NCBI GenBank assembly: GCA_019635955.1
Contig: JAHBYL010000001.1
Location: 80,091-144,090, forward strand
DNA from: Parvibaculum sp.
Lineage (GTDB): Bacteria; Pseudomonadota; Alphaproteobacteria; Parvibaculales; Parvibaculaceae
Direction of reading: 5' to 3'
DNA length: 64,000 nt
Every line of letters begins with the position of its first letter. Positions within the stretch are counted from its first letter, which is position 1. Of the stretch, positions 1-8,521 are shown one piece after another. A program made the translations under genes and the position numbers. The notes beneath the pieces are model-generated. The model worked only from the letters and a program-made list of their open reading frames with translations. It was not told the origin of the DNA and made no database searches.

Positions 1-662
1 TGCCCTTTCTGGAAAGCCTCGGTGCGCGTGTCTTCAGCATGCCGCTCACGATCCGCGACCCCGATCAGGTCGCCGGCTTCATCGATGCGGTCTGGAACGA
101 GTTCGGCGCGCTGGATTTTCTGGTCAACAATGCAGGCGGTCAGTTCGCCCAGCCCGCTCTCGATTTCAAGGTCAAGGGGTGGAACGCGGTCATCGATACC
201 AACCTCAACGGAACCTGGTACATGATGCAGAGCGCCGCGCGGCAATGGGTCGACCGCAAGACATCCGGCGCCATCGTCAACATCGTCGCCGATATATGGC
301 GCGGAATGCCGGGCATTGCGCATACATGCGCGGCACGCGCGGGCGTCACCTATCTTTCCAAGTCGGTGGCGGTCGAGTGGGCCCAGTACGATATCCGGGT
401 CAATTGCGTCGCGCCTGGCGTCTGCGAAACTAGCGGCTTCAGGCAATATCCGCTGGAGGGCCTGAGGTCCTACTATCTCGATTCCAATCCGATGCTAAGA
501 GTCGGCGACGCGCACGACATCGCCGAAGCAGTTGTGTATCTCGCAGCGCCCAGCGCGAAGTTCGTCACGGGCGAGGTCCTGACGGTCGACGGCGGCGAGC
601 AACTGTGGGGAGACCCGTGGCCGACCGGGCGGCCGGCGCACTTCCAGCCGAGAAACATCTGA
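1..662 (+). CDS. SDR-family oxidoreductase, 5' end outside the window
   Basis: The reading frame is open from the first base of the window, so the N-terminus with the Rossmann TGxxxGxG motif is missing. What remains shows the SDR fold: the NNAG motif, the IVNIVAD strand, and a C-terminal half with RVNCVAPG and a late TVDGG motif. Canonical SDRs carry YxxxK on the active-site helix; here the aligned segment reads HTCAARAG, so the Tyr is replaced by Thr and the Lys by Arg. A missing Tyr is known in peroxisomal-type 2,4-dienoyl-CoA reductases, and the AVEWA segment after it also resembles that branch. A role in reducing unsaturated acyl-CoA or a related ketone is therefore plausible but not shown. 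It precedes an aldehyde dehydrogenase on the same strand. Confidence 0.8.
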   Translation, partial: PFLESLGARVFSMPLTIRDPDQVAGFIDAVWNEFGALDFLVNNAGGQFAQPALDFKVKGWNAVIDTNLNGTWYMMQSAARQWVDRKTSGAIVNIVADIWRGMPGIAHTCAARAGVTYLSKSVAVEWAQYDIRVNCVAPGVCETSGFRQYPLEGLRSYYLDSNPMLRVGDAHDIAEAVVYLAAPSAKFVTGEVLTVDGGEQLWGDPWPTGRPAHFQPRNI

Positions 663-1010
663 GAAAATTGCGGTCGCAATTGAAGGCACAGGCTCCAAGT
701 GCCCCAGCCGACACCGTTGAGAGCGGCGGCTTCCGGAACATCCAGTTCCTGCACCAGGGCCATCTGGCCAATATACGCTATCCAGTCAACTAGGCGGCTT
801 TGCCGGGCGGCGGTCCCGCCGGCCGTCGCCCGGTGTTCTCCGTCGAGACAAACAAGAGATTCCTGTAGGAGGCGATTCCCGCCTTCTATTTTCCAGCTCA
901 ATGTCGTCGGACATGCCATTCCCCTATCCACCCACCTAGCCTCTTCAGAGCATGGCCACCTGCCGGGCTTGGCTGATAGGGTCGCAGCTTCACTGGGGAG
1001 CCACGCGGCC
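663..1010. other. Intergenic region without a recognisable gene
   Basis: This stretch of about 350 bases separates the SDR and aldehyde dehydrogenase genes. The aldehyde dehydrogenase frame is open through most of it, but the translation is Arg/Ser-rich and unlike any N-terminus of the family. A minus-strand frame across it is also open, but its third-position composition is not that of the neighbouring genes. I see a GGGGAG ribosome-binding site at its right end and no clear terminator. Confidence 0.5.
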
Positions 1011-2435
1011 ATGAAAAATTTCGACAGGTTTCTGATCGGCGGCGAATGGGTGATCCCGTCTTCGCGCGATAACCGCGACCTCCGCAATCCGGCGAATGAC
1101 GAAGTCTATGGCACCGTCGTCATGGGCACGGCGGAAGACGCCGATGCCGCTATCCGCGCGGCTCATGCGGCATTCCCCTCCTTCGCGGCCACTAGCAAGG
1201 AAGAGCGCCTCCGGCTCCTGAAGCGCATCCTCGACATCTATGAGCGCCGCCGCGATGAATTCGCTGCAGCCATGACGGAGGAGATGGGTGCGCCCGCCAC
1301 TCTCTCCCGCGATGCGCAGGCAGCGGCGGGCGCGGACTATCTGCGTGCCACCATCGATGCCTTCGAAACTTTTGCCATCGAACGCCCCGGCGCAGGCAAC
1401 GTTATTCTCCGTAGGGAACCCGTGGGCGTCTGCGCCTTGATTACGCCCTGGAACTGGCCGCTCAATCAGATCGCGGGCAAGGTCGCGCCCGCGCTGGCCG
1501 CAGGCTGCTCCATGATCTTGAAGCCGAGCGAACTCACGCCCATGTCGGCCACGCTTTTCGCCGAGGTGCTGGTGGAAGCGGGTGTGCCCGCGGGTGTCTT
1601 CAACCTCGTGCATGGCGATGGACACGAGGTCGGCACGGCACTTTCCACGCATCCTCTCGTCGACATGGTGTCGTTCACCGGCTCGACGGCGGCCGGCGTG
1701 CAGGTCGCGATCAATGCCGCCCCCAGCGTGAAGCGGGTGACCCAGGAACTGGGCGGGAAGTCGCCGAATATCCTGCTGCGCGATGCGGATTTCGACACCG
1801 CCGTCGAACGATCCATCCGCGCCTGCATGGAGAACAGCGGCCAGTCCTGCAATGCGCCGACACGGCTCATCGTGCCCGCGGAGCGGCATGACGACATCGC
1901 AAATACGGCCGCTGCCATTGCGAATTCCCTTCGCGTCGGGGATCCGCTGGAGAACGAGACGGATATCGGCCCTCTTGTCTCCCGCGCGCATTACGAGCGC
2001 GTGCTCAACTATATCCGCATCGGCCAGCAGGAAGGCGCTGTCCTCGCGGCGGGGGGACCGGAGCCCGTCTCCGGGCTCGAACCTGGCTATTTCGTGCGCC
2101 CCACTGTCTTTGCGCATGTGAAGCCGGAGATGACGGTCGCCCGGGAGGAAATTTTCGGGCCCGTCCTTGTCCTCCTCTCCTACGAGGACGAGGAGGACGC
2201 CATCGCCATGGCGAACGACACGCCGTATGGCCTCGCGGCCTATCTCTCCTCGCGGGACGAGGCCCATGCGCTTTCCGTGGCGCGGCGGCTCCGCGCAGGC
2301 CAGGTCCATATCAACATGGCGCTACCCGGTGCCGAAACGCCCTTCGGCGGATACCGGCAGTCCGGCAATGGCCGCGAAGGCGGGGTCTTCGGCATCGAGG
2401 AATTCACGGAAATCAAGGCAATCGTCCGCCCCTGA
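1011..2435 (+). CDS. NAD(P)-dependent aldehyde dehydrogenase
   Basis: The product is a soluble aldehyde dehydrogenase that oxidises an aldehyde to its acid with NAD(P). It has 474 residues, normal for the superfamily. The conserved elements are in order: PWNWP with the oxyanion Asn148, the nucleotide-binding FTGST around residues 222-226, the general base Glu246 in ELGGKSPN, and the nucleophile Cys280 in NSGQSCNAPT. The C-terminal PFGGYRQSG motif is also present. I chose the ATG at 1011 because GGGGAG lies just upstream and the protein then starts with a normal family N-terminus; the frame stays open to 699 but without family similarity. With the upstream SDR and downstream amidase it suggests a catabolic operon for an alcohol, aldehyde or amide substrate. 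Confidence 0.93.
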   Translation: MKNFDRFLIGGEWVIPSSRDNRDLRNPANDEVYGTVVMGTAEDADAAIRAAHAAFPSFAATSKEERLRLLKRILDIYERRRDEFAAAMTEEMGAPATLSRDAQAAAGADYLRATIDAFETFAIERPGAGNVILRREPVGVCALITPWNWPLNQIAGKVAPALAAGCSMILKPSELTPMSATLFAEVLVEAGVPAGVFNLVHGDGHEVGTALSTHPLVDMVSFTGSTAAGVQVAINAAPSVKRVTQELGGKSPNILLRDADFDTAVERSIRACMENSGQSCNAPTRLIVPAERHDDIANTAAAIANSLRVGDPLENETDIGPLVSRAHYERVLNYIRIGQQEGAVLAAGGPEPVSGLEPGYFVRPTVFAHVKPEMTVAREEIFGPVLVLLSYEDEEDAIAMANDTPYGLAAYLSSRDEAHALSVARRLRAGQVHINMALPGAETPFGGYRQSGNGREGGVFGIEEFTEIKAIVRP

Positions 2436-2512
2436 CGCGCTGGCCCAACAAGGATATGGCGCCTTTGTGGCCCCGACCGCTTACTATGCAAAACGCATAG
2501 AAGGGACCCCGG

Positions 2513-3961
2513 ATGACCGCCAAGCTCGACCTCGCCTATATGCCCGCCGCGACGCAGCTTCGGCTCTATCGCTCGAAGCAGCTCTCGCCCGTCGATGTGC
2601 TGGAGGCGCAAATCGCGCGGGCCGAAGAGGCCGAGCCGAAGATCAACGCCTTTGCCTGGAAATTCTACGACGAGGCACGGGTGGCGGCGAAGAAGGCCGA
2701 GCGACGCTACGTGGGCGGCGAAGCCCGTCCTCTTGAAGGCATCACGCTCGCCGTGAAAGACGACACGGATGTCGCAGGCAAGGTGACGGCCTCTGGCTCG
2801 AAGCTCTTTCTCGACTATATCGCGCCCTCCTCGCACCCCATGGTGCAGCGCTATCTCGATGCAGGCGCGATCGTTCATGCCAAGACCACCGTGCCTGAAT
2901 TCTGCATCAGCACTGTCACCATCTCGCCGCATTGGGGGGTGACCCGCAATCCCTGGAACCTCGCCTATACGCCGTCAGGCTCTTCCGGGGGCTCGGGCGC
3001 CGCACTGGCGGCCGGGACGACAACGCTGGCAACGGGCAGCGATTCCGGCGGCTCAATCCGCTTGCCCGCGAGCGTCAACGGTGTCTACGGGTTCAAGGCA
3101 CCTTTCGGCCGCTTTCCGGGCGTGGCGCCTTGGACGCTGGTGCCGAACTCCGTCTATGGGCCGATGGCGCGCACAATGACCGATCTCTCGCTGATGTATG
3201 ATCTCGGCACCGGCCCCACCTCCCATGACCATACGGCGCTGCCGAAACACACCCTGCCTGCGCCGCTTCCCGCCGTCGCCGGCATGCGGATTGCCTACAG
3301 CCCCGATCTCGGCTTCGCGCAAATCGATCCTGAAGTACGCGCGAACACGGAACGCGCGCTTACCCGTTTCGAGACGCTTGGCGCAACGGTCGAGGAAGTG
3401 AAGCTGGACTGGACGGCCGAGAAGATTCAGGAAGCCATGTACGGCACGCTGTTCAATGGCTTCTGGCGCGTTTTCCTCGATCAGATACAGGAAATGATGC
3501 ACGACCCGGCGGAACTCTCCGACCAGTACCACAACTTTTATCGCAAGGCGCATTCCCTGCCCGCGGGCTCGCAGGAGAAGGCCGCGATGCTCGTTGCCGA
3601 GCTCAATGCCGGCATCCATGCGATCTTCAGCGCGGGCTTCGATGCGCTTGTCACGCCGACGACCGGCCTGCCGTCGATCCCGGCGGCGACGAACCACGCG
3701 AAGGACACGCTCGTCATCAATAATGTCACCGTGGACCCCACGATCGGCTGGTGCCTCACCCACCCCTTCAACCTGCTCTATCTGCATCCGATTGTCGTGG
3801 CACAGACGGGCCGTGCGTCGACCAACGTGCCGACATCGATCCAGATCATCGGCAACCGCTATGATGACGACACGGTCTTCGCCCTCGCCCATGCCTATGA
3901 GCGCATTGCCGAACCGCTCTATCGGGGCGATGCCTTCCCGGATTTCCGCCACACCGCCTGA
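2513..3961 (+). CDS. Amidase-signature family hydrolase
   Basis: This is an amidase-signature enzyme of 482 residues that hydrolyses a carboxamide to acid and ammonia or amine. The Ser-cisSer-Lys triad is visible: Lys82 in LAVKDD, the cis-Ser at Ser157 in the Gly/Ser-rich loop GSSGGSGAALAAG, and nucleophile Ser181 in DSGGSIRLP. No signal peptide is seen, so it should be cytoplasmic. The start at 2513 is preceded by GAAGGGA at good spacing. It follows the aldehyde dehydrogenase by about 80 bases and probably shares its transcript. It is not GatA: no gatB or gatC is nearby and the setting is catabolic. The substrate is unknown. Confidence 0.92.
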   Translation: MTAKLDLAYMPAATQLRLYRSKQLSPVDVLEAQIARAEEAEPKINAFAWKFYDEARVAAKKAERRYVGGEARPLEGITLAVKDDTDVAGKVTASGSKLFLDYIAPSSHPMVQRYLDAGAIVHAKTTVPEFCISTVTISPHWGVTRNPWNLAYTPSGSSGGSGAALAAGTTTLATGSDSGGSIRLPASVNGVYGFKAPFGRFPGVAPWTLVPNSVYGPMARTMTDLSLMYDLGTGPTSHDHTALPKHTLPAPLPAVAGMRIAYSPDLGFAQIDPEVRANTERALTRFETLGATVEEVKLDWTAEKIQEAMYGTLFNGFWRVFLDQIQEMMHDPAELSDQYHNFYRKAHSLPAGSQEKAAMLVAELNAGIHAIFSAGFDALVTPTTGLPSIPAATNHAKDTLVINNVTVDPTIGWCLTHPFNLLYLHPIVVAQTGRASTNVPTSIQIIGNRYDDDTVFALAHAYERIAEPLYRGDAFPDFRHTA

Positions 3962-3964
3962 GCG

Positions 3965-5146
3965 TTACGTCTCCTTGCGGTCCGCGGCGAGCGAAGGAAT
4001 AACCCCGGCAAGCGCTGCAAGGGCAAGCACGCCGAGCGCGACGGCGAAGGCGACGGTGTAGGACTCGCCATCGATCAGGAATCCGACCAGCGCCGGGCCT
4101 AGCCCCGCCCCCACCGACACGACGATCACGCCCCAGACGGCGAGCCGCCCGCTGCGATCGAGCGCGGCCTGCACCGCCTGGAAATAGGGCGCGACGACGG
4201 CCCAGGCGATGCTCTGCACCACCACCGCGCCGATGAAGATTGCCGCCGTCACCTGCGACAAACCGAAGACGATGACGGGCACCGTGTAGACGGCAAGCGC
4301 GAGCATGAGCGGCTTCGTTCGCCCGAAGCGCTCGCCCAGCGCCACGACGAGGATCGTGCCCGGAATGCCGCAGAGCGCCGAGAGCGCGAGAATATGCGCG
4401 ACCTCCCCGGCCTCGATGCCGAGAAGCTCTCCGAAGCGCAGCATGTAGCTCCACAGGCCCACGGCAGCAACGCTGAACAAGCCGAAGGAGAGGACGGCAA
4501 GAAGCTTGAGCAGCGGCCTGCTCTCTACCGCTGCCGCGCGCAGATCCGGCGGCGCCTTGCTCAAGGGCACATCGCCACCATTCAAATTGAGAAGCGGTAC
4601 AAGCAGGAAGGAGAGGAGCGCCAGCACCAGCAGGCAGAGATAGACGCTCGCCCCGGCGGCATGGACGGCCAGGGCCGGCACGGCCGCGATATAGCCCGCC
4701 GCCAGCACGAATTGCAGCATGGTGTACATGCCGAAGCCGCGCGCCGCCTGGTCGTGTCTTCCGATCCAATTGGCGATGGCGCCTGTCAGAAGTCCGACGC
4801 CGAGCCCGGCAAGCGCGCGCAGAACGCAGAGCTCGATGAACCCGTCCGCTCGTATCGACAAGGCATCGCCGGCCATGGCAAACACAAGACCGAGCTGTGC
4901 GATGCGGGGCAGCGGCCAACGCGAAACGAGAACCAGCGCGGCGACAAGCCCGACTGTTGCACCGAGAACATTCGCTGCCGCGACTTCGCCCGCCGCTTGC
5001 TCGCTGAGCCCCGCATCGGAGATCCAGGCCCCGACAAGGCTCGGCAGGATGGAGACGATGATCGCGCCGTAAGCGCCGCAAAGCGCAACGAGAAAGAGGG
5101 CCGGAAGCCCGGCCCCGTCAAATCTGCCCCACCATCCGCGCGCCAT
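3965..5146 (-). CDS. MFS transporter
   Basis: This is a 393-residue inner-membrane protein with about twelve hydrophobic segments in two halves, the layout of the major facilitator superfamily. A charged loop near its middle separates the halves. I chose the ATG at 5146 because GGGGAG sits eight bases upstream; two further in-frame ATGs upstream (to 5179) would only add a short charged tail. It converges with the amidase gene, with only three bases between the stops, so an uptake or efflux role for the amidase pathway substrate or product is possible. No substrate-specific motif can be read. Confidence 0.85.
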   Translation of the reverse strand: MARGWWGRFDGAGLPALFLVALCGAYGAIIVSILPSLVGAWISDAGLSEQAAGEVAAANVLGATVGLVAALVLVSRWPLPRIAQLGLVFAMAGDALSIRADGFIELCVLRALAGLGVGLLTGAIANWIGRHDQAARGFGMYTMLQFVLAAGYIAAVPALAVHAAGASVYLCLLVLALLSFLLVPLLNLNGGDVPLSKAPPDLRAAAVESRPLLKLLAVLSFGLFSVAAVGLWSYMLRFGELLGIEAGEVAHILALSALCGIPGTILVVALGERFGRTKPLMLALAVYTVPVIVFGLSQVTAAIFIGAVVVQSIAWAVVAPYFQAVQAALDRSGRLAVWGVIVVSVGAGLGPALVGFLIDGESYTVAFAVALGVLALAALAGVIPSLAADRKET

Positions 5147-5210
5147 GCCACTTGCTCCCCTCTTCATCTCCATCCGCATTACCCCGTTTGCCCCTCACCC
5201 TTCAACAGAA

Positions 5211-5237
5211 AGGGCGGAGACATTCCGTCTCCGCCCT
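5211..5237 (-). terminator. Strong hairpin terminator after the DUF1302-DUF1329 genes
   Basis: A perfect 11-base inverted repeat (AGGGCGGAGAC / GTCTCCGCCCT) with a five-base loop lies about 50 bases past the stop of the DUF1329 gene. On the minus strand it is followed by TTTCTGTTG. It should end the minus-strand transcript before the MFS gene. Confidence 0.75.
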
Positions 5238-5283
5238 CATCTTCACCCGCCCTTGGCGGCCAGCGCCCCGCCCCCCGGGAGTT

Positions 5284-6633
5284 CTATCGCGTTCCGAGCT
5301 TTCGCAGCGACCCGACCTCGAACATCGCATCGGTCACCTCGGCGGCGGCATGGAAGTTCGGGCGGCGATCGTCGTTAAAAACAAGGTCGAGGATGTAGCG
5401 GCCGACCTGCAGGTCGTAAAGCGCCTGGCCGAAGCCGAAGCAGGTGGGCACGTCATAGGCGTTGACCGTCGTCTCTTCCTGATAGCGCCACAGATTGCCA
5501 CGGCCGTCATACATGTCGGTCGCCACGACACGCCAGCTATCCTCATCGACATAGAAGACGCGCTTCGCGAGAAGGTGGCGAATGCCGGACTTCACGTTCG
5601 CCTCCACCACCCAGACGCGGTGAAGCTCGTAGCGCATCGCATCACGGCTCGGATAGGACGGGCCCGTCAGATCGGCAACGCTATGCTTCGAATGAGCGAA
5701 CTCGTAATTATTGTAAGGAATATAGATTTCCTTCTTCCCGACAAGCGTCCAGTCGTAGCGGTCGAGACGGCCGTTATACATGTAAAGCTGGTCGGCCGTG
5801 CCGAGGCCTTCATAGCCCGAAACCGGATTGTCGTAGGAGAGTGTAGGCGCGCGGCGCACGCGGCGTAGGCCGGGGCTGTAGAACCATGCGTTGCGTTCGC
5901 CGTTCAGCGTTTCATGTACGAGATACATCTCGCCGGCCACGCGTGCGGGCGCGATGTAGGAACTCAGATATTTAAGCTGCACATTGCCGAGCTGCGAGAA
6001 CTCCGTCCGCTCGGGATTGTAATAATTCGAAAGGCGCACCTCGTCCCATTTGAGTGGCACGAATTTCCCATCGGCGGCAACTACGGCAGTCGTACCGAGC
6101 ACGCTGCGCGCCACGCCTTCGAAAGCCATTCGGTGGTTCCACATCACCTCCGCGCCGGACTTCGGCAGGGGAAAGGGAAAACCGCCCGGAACAGCATTGG
6201 CGAGATCATTCGTTCCGTCTTCGACCCTTGCACGGCCCGCGTTCTCGGCGCTCTTCTCATAGACGCGCGCCGGAAATGCGCAGCTCCGCCTCGTCGGATA
6301 GACATCCATGCGGTAACCGTCATAGCGGCTGAGAAGCGCGGCCTGCCCTTCCGTCAGTTTGTCGCGATGGCTATCGAGGTTGTCCTTCGTGATCGAGAAG
6401 AGCTTCGCATCGCCCGCATAGGGATCGACGTAATCGCCGCCCTGCACATATCCCGCCGGCGGTGCCGTTATACCGCCCGTCCAGGCCGGAATTGTTCCGT
6501 CGGCATTGCCAGCCATTTCCGCGCCGATGGGCGTGAGCCGCGAGCCGAGATCGGCGGCGTCCTGCGCAAGCGCCGGAGCTGCAACAATGCCGCACGCGAG
6601 GAGAGCAACAGTTGCAGAAACCTTGATCGACAT
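5284..6633 (-). CDS. DUF1329 domain protein, exported
   Basis: This 449-residue protein carries an N-terminal signal peptide that ends in the cleavage-like APALAQDA. The rest matches the DUF1329 family in length and in Trp/Tyr-rich beta segments such as ERNAWFYSPGLRRVRR. DUF1329 is distantly related to the lipoprotein-carrier fold of LolA/LolB. Its genes usually sit beside DUF1302 genes, as here, and often beside genes for hydrophobic-substrate catabolism. A periplasmic or outer-membrane role in handling lipophilic molecules is inferred. I chose the ATG at 6633 because AAGGA is eight bases upstream; the ATG at 6639 is only three bases from it. Confidence 0.85.
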   Translation of the reverse strand: MSIKVSATVALLACGIVAAPALAQDAADLGSRLTPIGAEMAGNADGTIPAWTGGITAPPAGYVQGGDYVDPYAGDAKLFSITKDNLDSHRDKLTEGQAALLSRYDGYRMDVYPTRRSCAFPARVYEKSAENAGRARVEDGTNDLANAVPGGFPFPLPKSGAEVMWNHRMAFEGVARSVLGTTAVVAADGKFVPLKWDEVRLSNYYNPERTEFSQLGNVQLKYLSSYIAPARVAGEMYLVHETLNGERNAWFYSPGLRRVRRAPTLSYDNPVSGYEGLGTADQLYMYNGRLDRYDWTLVGKKEIYIPYNNYEFAHSKHSVADLTGPSYPSRDAMRYELHRVWVVEANVKSGIRHLLAKRVFYVDEDSWRVVATDMYDGRGNLWRYQEETTVNAYDVPTCFGFGQALYDLQVGRYILDLVFNDDRRPNFHAAAEVTDAMFEVGSLRKLGTR

Positions 6634-6672
6634 ATTCATGTTCCTTTTGCCTTCCGTTACTTCACAAGCCGC

Positions 6673-8391
6673 CTAGAAGGCGTAGGACACCGTAAAGGAC
6701 GCGAAATCTCGGTCCTGCGCGAAGTTCGTCATGCCGCCACCGAAATTGTTGGTGTAGGCGAGGCCGAGGCTCCATGTGGATTGATAGTCCGCCGTGAGCC
6801 GGACAGTGACCTGTTTGCGGCCATCGATATGCGTATCCGTCAGCGCATAGTCGAGCGCCGTGCCGTTCACGTCATGCCGGAAGGAGATGCCGGGATAGAG
6901 CACCCAGGGCGTACCGAAAATACCCTGATAGCTGCCGGTCACATCGAGGATGTAGCCGACCGCATTTCGCGCGCCGAACGTATTCACCGGCTTGCTGTCG
7001 AAATATGTCCAGGTGCCTTCCGCGATGATCGTCAGATCGTCCATGCCCAGGGCCGTGATCGCCGTGCCGAGCACCGGCGCCGCCGGTCCCGCGGAATAGA
7101 TCGCGTTCAGAATGGTCTGCGTCCGGTTCTCGCGGATAAAGCCTGCCTCGTCTGCCGTGCCGGTAAAGCCAACCGGATCGATGAGGAAGGCCGTGGTTGC
7201 CGCCGCGGTGAACGGATCGGCGAGCGGTACCGGATAATCCGGCTGGTAGTTCACGTCGACACCGAAGGAAATCTCCCGCCAGACGAAGCTCGCGGTCGCG
7301 CCGACGAGATCCTGATCGGGCACATAGTTGCGGTAATAGGCAACCGGATAGCAGAAGAAGACGGGGTCGCAGGCAGCCAGCGCGCCGACAACCGGCACCT
7401 TCTGGTGATAGCGCATGTAGTAGAGGCCGAACTCCGTCTGCAGGGCTTCGGCGAAGTAGCGCCCGCTCACGCCCCACTGCCCACCATGCGAAGGTGCGCG
7501 ATCATCGGAGATAGGGATACCTGTTCCGAGAAGGAATTGCGTCTGCGCATCGACGCCCGATGCCGCAGGGTCGCCGAACCCGCCAAGGCCGGGGCCATAG
7601 AAAATGCCCACTGCGCCGGGTCCCACCCCATCTTCAAGCGAATGGAACGTGCCGACCGGATCGAGTTCCGTTTCGTTCCAGCGGAACTGGTAATAGGCGG
7701 AGATGTCTAGATTGGCGAGCGGCGAGAACTGTGCAAGGACCATCGGCGCCGGCAGATAGGCTTCCTTGATCTCGGCACCGGCACCGCGCAACTTCGTCAT
7801 GTCGAAGGAATTGGTCTGGGCGATGCCGCCCGCATAGAAGATGCTTTCGCCCCAGTTGATCACCTGGTTGCCGAGGCGAAGATTGACCGGCATGTCGCCC
7901 ACCGGAATATCACCATAGACATAGGCATCGAGCAGGCGCGCGCGGCGGCCGAGGCGGCTCACGGCGGCGTCCGTCAGGTCGGTACGGCGGGTCGAGTCCC
8001 GGTCCATGTTGACGGGGTCGAAGAAATAGGAGCCGCGAATGAAGGCGCCCATGTTCTCCATCTTGACCTCGAGTTCGGAGATACCCGAGACCGGCGCGGA
8101 GAAGATGTCCCACTGATCGTAATTGAGATTGCCGTCATCGTAATTGTCGGTCAGCCCGTCATTGGCGCAGCCTTGCGGGTTCGCGGCGCTGATGAAGGCG
8201 CAATCCCGCCCCGAGGTGCGCATCGATACGCCTGCAGAGACCGTTGTATCGAGGGAAATATCCGCCCGCCCGAACTTGAACTGCATGGCATCCGCAGTTC
8301 CCGGAACCGAAACCGCGAGAAGAGCCGCGGCACCGGCTACAAGAGCCCCCGGCTTGCGCGGCAAACGAAACGGCCTGTGGCGTCGAGACAT
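6673..8391 (-). CDS. DUF1302 family outer-membrane protein
   Basis: This is a 572-residue exported protein with a long basic signal sequence ending near ADAMQF. The body alternates aromatic and polar residues as in a beta barrel and ends in SFTVSYAF, a C-terminal aromatic typical of outer-membrane proteins. Segments such as LRLGNQVINWGES are characteristic of DUF1302. It lies 39 bases upstream of the DUF1329 gene on the same strand, and the two should be co-expressed. A channel for lipophilic substrates is inferred from the usual company of this family. The start has AAGGGGGAA just upstream. Confidence 0.87.
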   Translation of the reverse strand: MSRRHRPFRLPRKPGALVAGAAALLAVSVPGTADAMQFKFGRADISLDTTVSAGVSMRTSGRDCAFISAANPQGCANDGLTDNYDDGNLNYDQWDIFSAPVSGISELEVKMENMGAFIRGSYFFDPVNMDRDSTRRTDLTDAAVSRLGRRARLLDAYVYGDIPVGDMPVNLRLGNQVINWGESIFYAGGIAQTNSFDMTKLRGAGAEIKEAYLPAPMVLAQFSPLANLDISAYYQFRWNETELDPVGTFHSLEDGVGPGAVGIFYGPGLGGFGDPAASGVDAQTQFLLGTGIPISDDRAPSHGGQWGVSGRYFAEALQTEFGLYYMRYHQKVPVVGALAACDPVFFCYPVAYYRNYVPDQDLVGATASFVWREISFGVDVNYQPDYPVPLADPFTAAATTAFLIDPVGFTGTADEAGFIRENRTQTILNAIYSAGPAAPVLGTAITALGMDDLTIIAEGTWTYFDSKPVNTFGARNAVGYILDVTGSYQGIFGTPWVLYPGISFRHDVNGTALDYALTDTHIDGRKQVTVRLTADYQSTWSLGLAYTNNFGGGMTNFAQDRDFASFTVSYAF

Positions 8392-8472
8392 CTATTCCCC
8401 CTTCTTCCCGGCCCGCTCCCGAAAGAGCCGGCCCCCAAACGATCCGCCTTCCCATGGCGGCACTCTCAAAGG

Positions 8473-8507
8473 CTAGGCCGCATCCGCGCACGTGGGATAT
8501 GGCCTAG
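8473..8507. promoter_or_regulatory. Inverted repeat upstream of the DUF1302 gene
   Basis: CTAGGCC and GGCCTAG form a perfect 7-base dyad with a 21-base spacer in the 130-base gap between the aminotransferase stop and the DUF1302 start. It could be an operator or a weak hairpin; only the dyad itself is observed. Confidence 0.3.
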
Positions 8508-8521
8508 ATAGGACAAACCGG

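Noticed and set aside
699..1010. Upstream extension of the aldehyde dehydrogenase frame
   Set aside because: The frame is open but Arg/Ser-rich and unlike the family; the ATG at 1011 with GGGGAG gives a normal N-terminus.
473..1087. Minus-strand open frame of about 200 codons between SDR and aldehyde dehydrogenase
   Set aside because: A stretch near 660-800 looks mildly protein-like, but third positions lack the G/C bias of real genes here, there is no ribosome site, and it overlaps two true genes.
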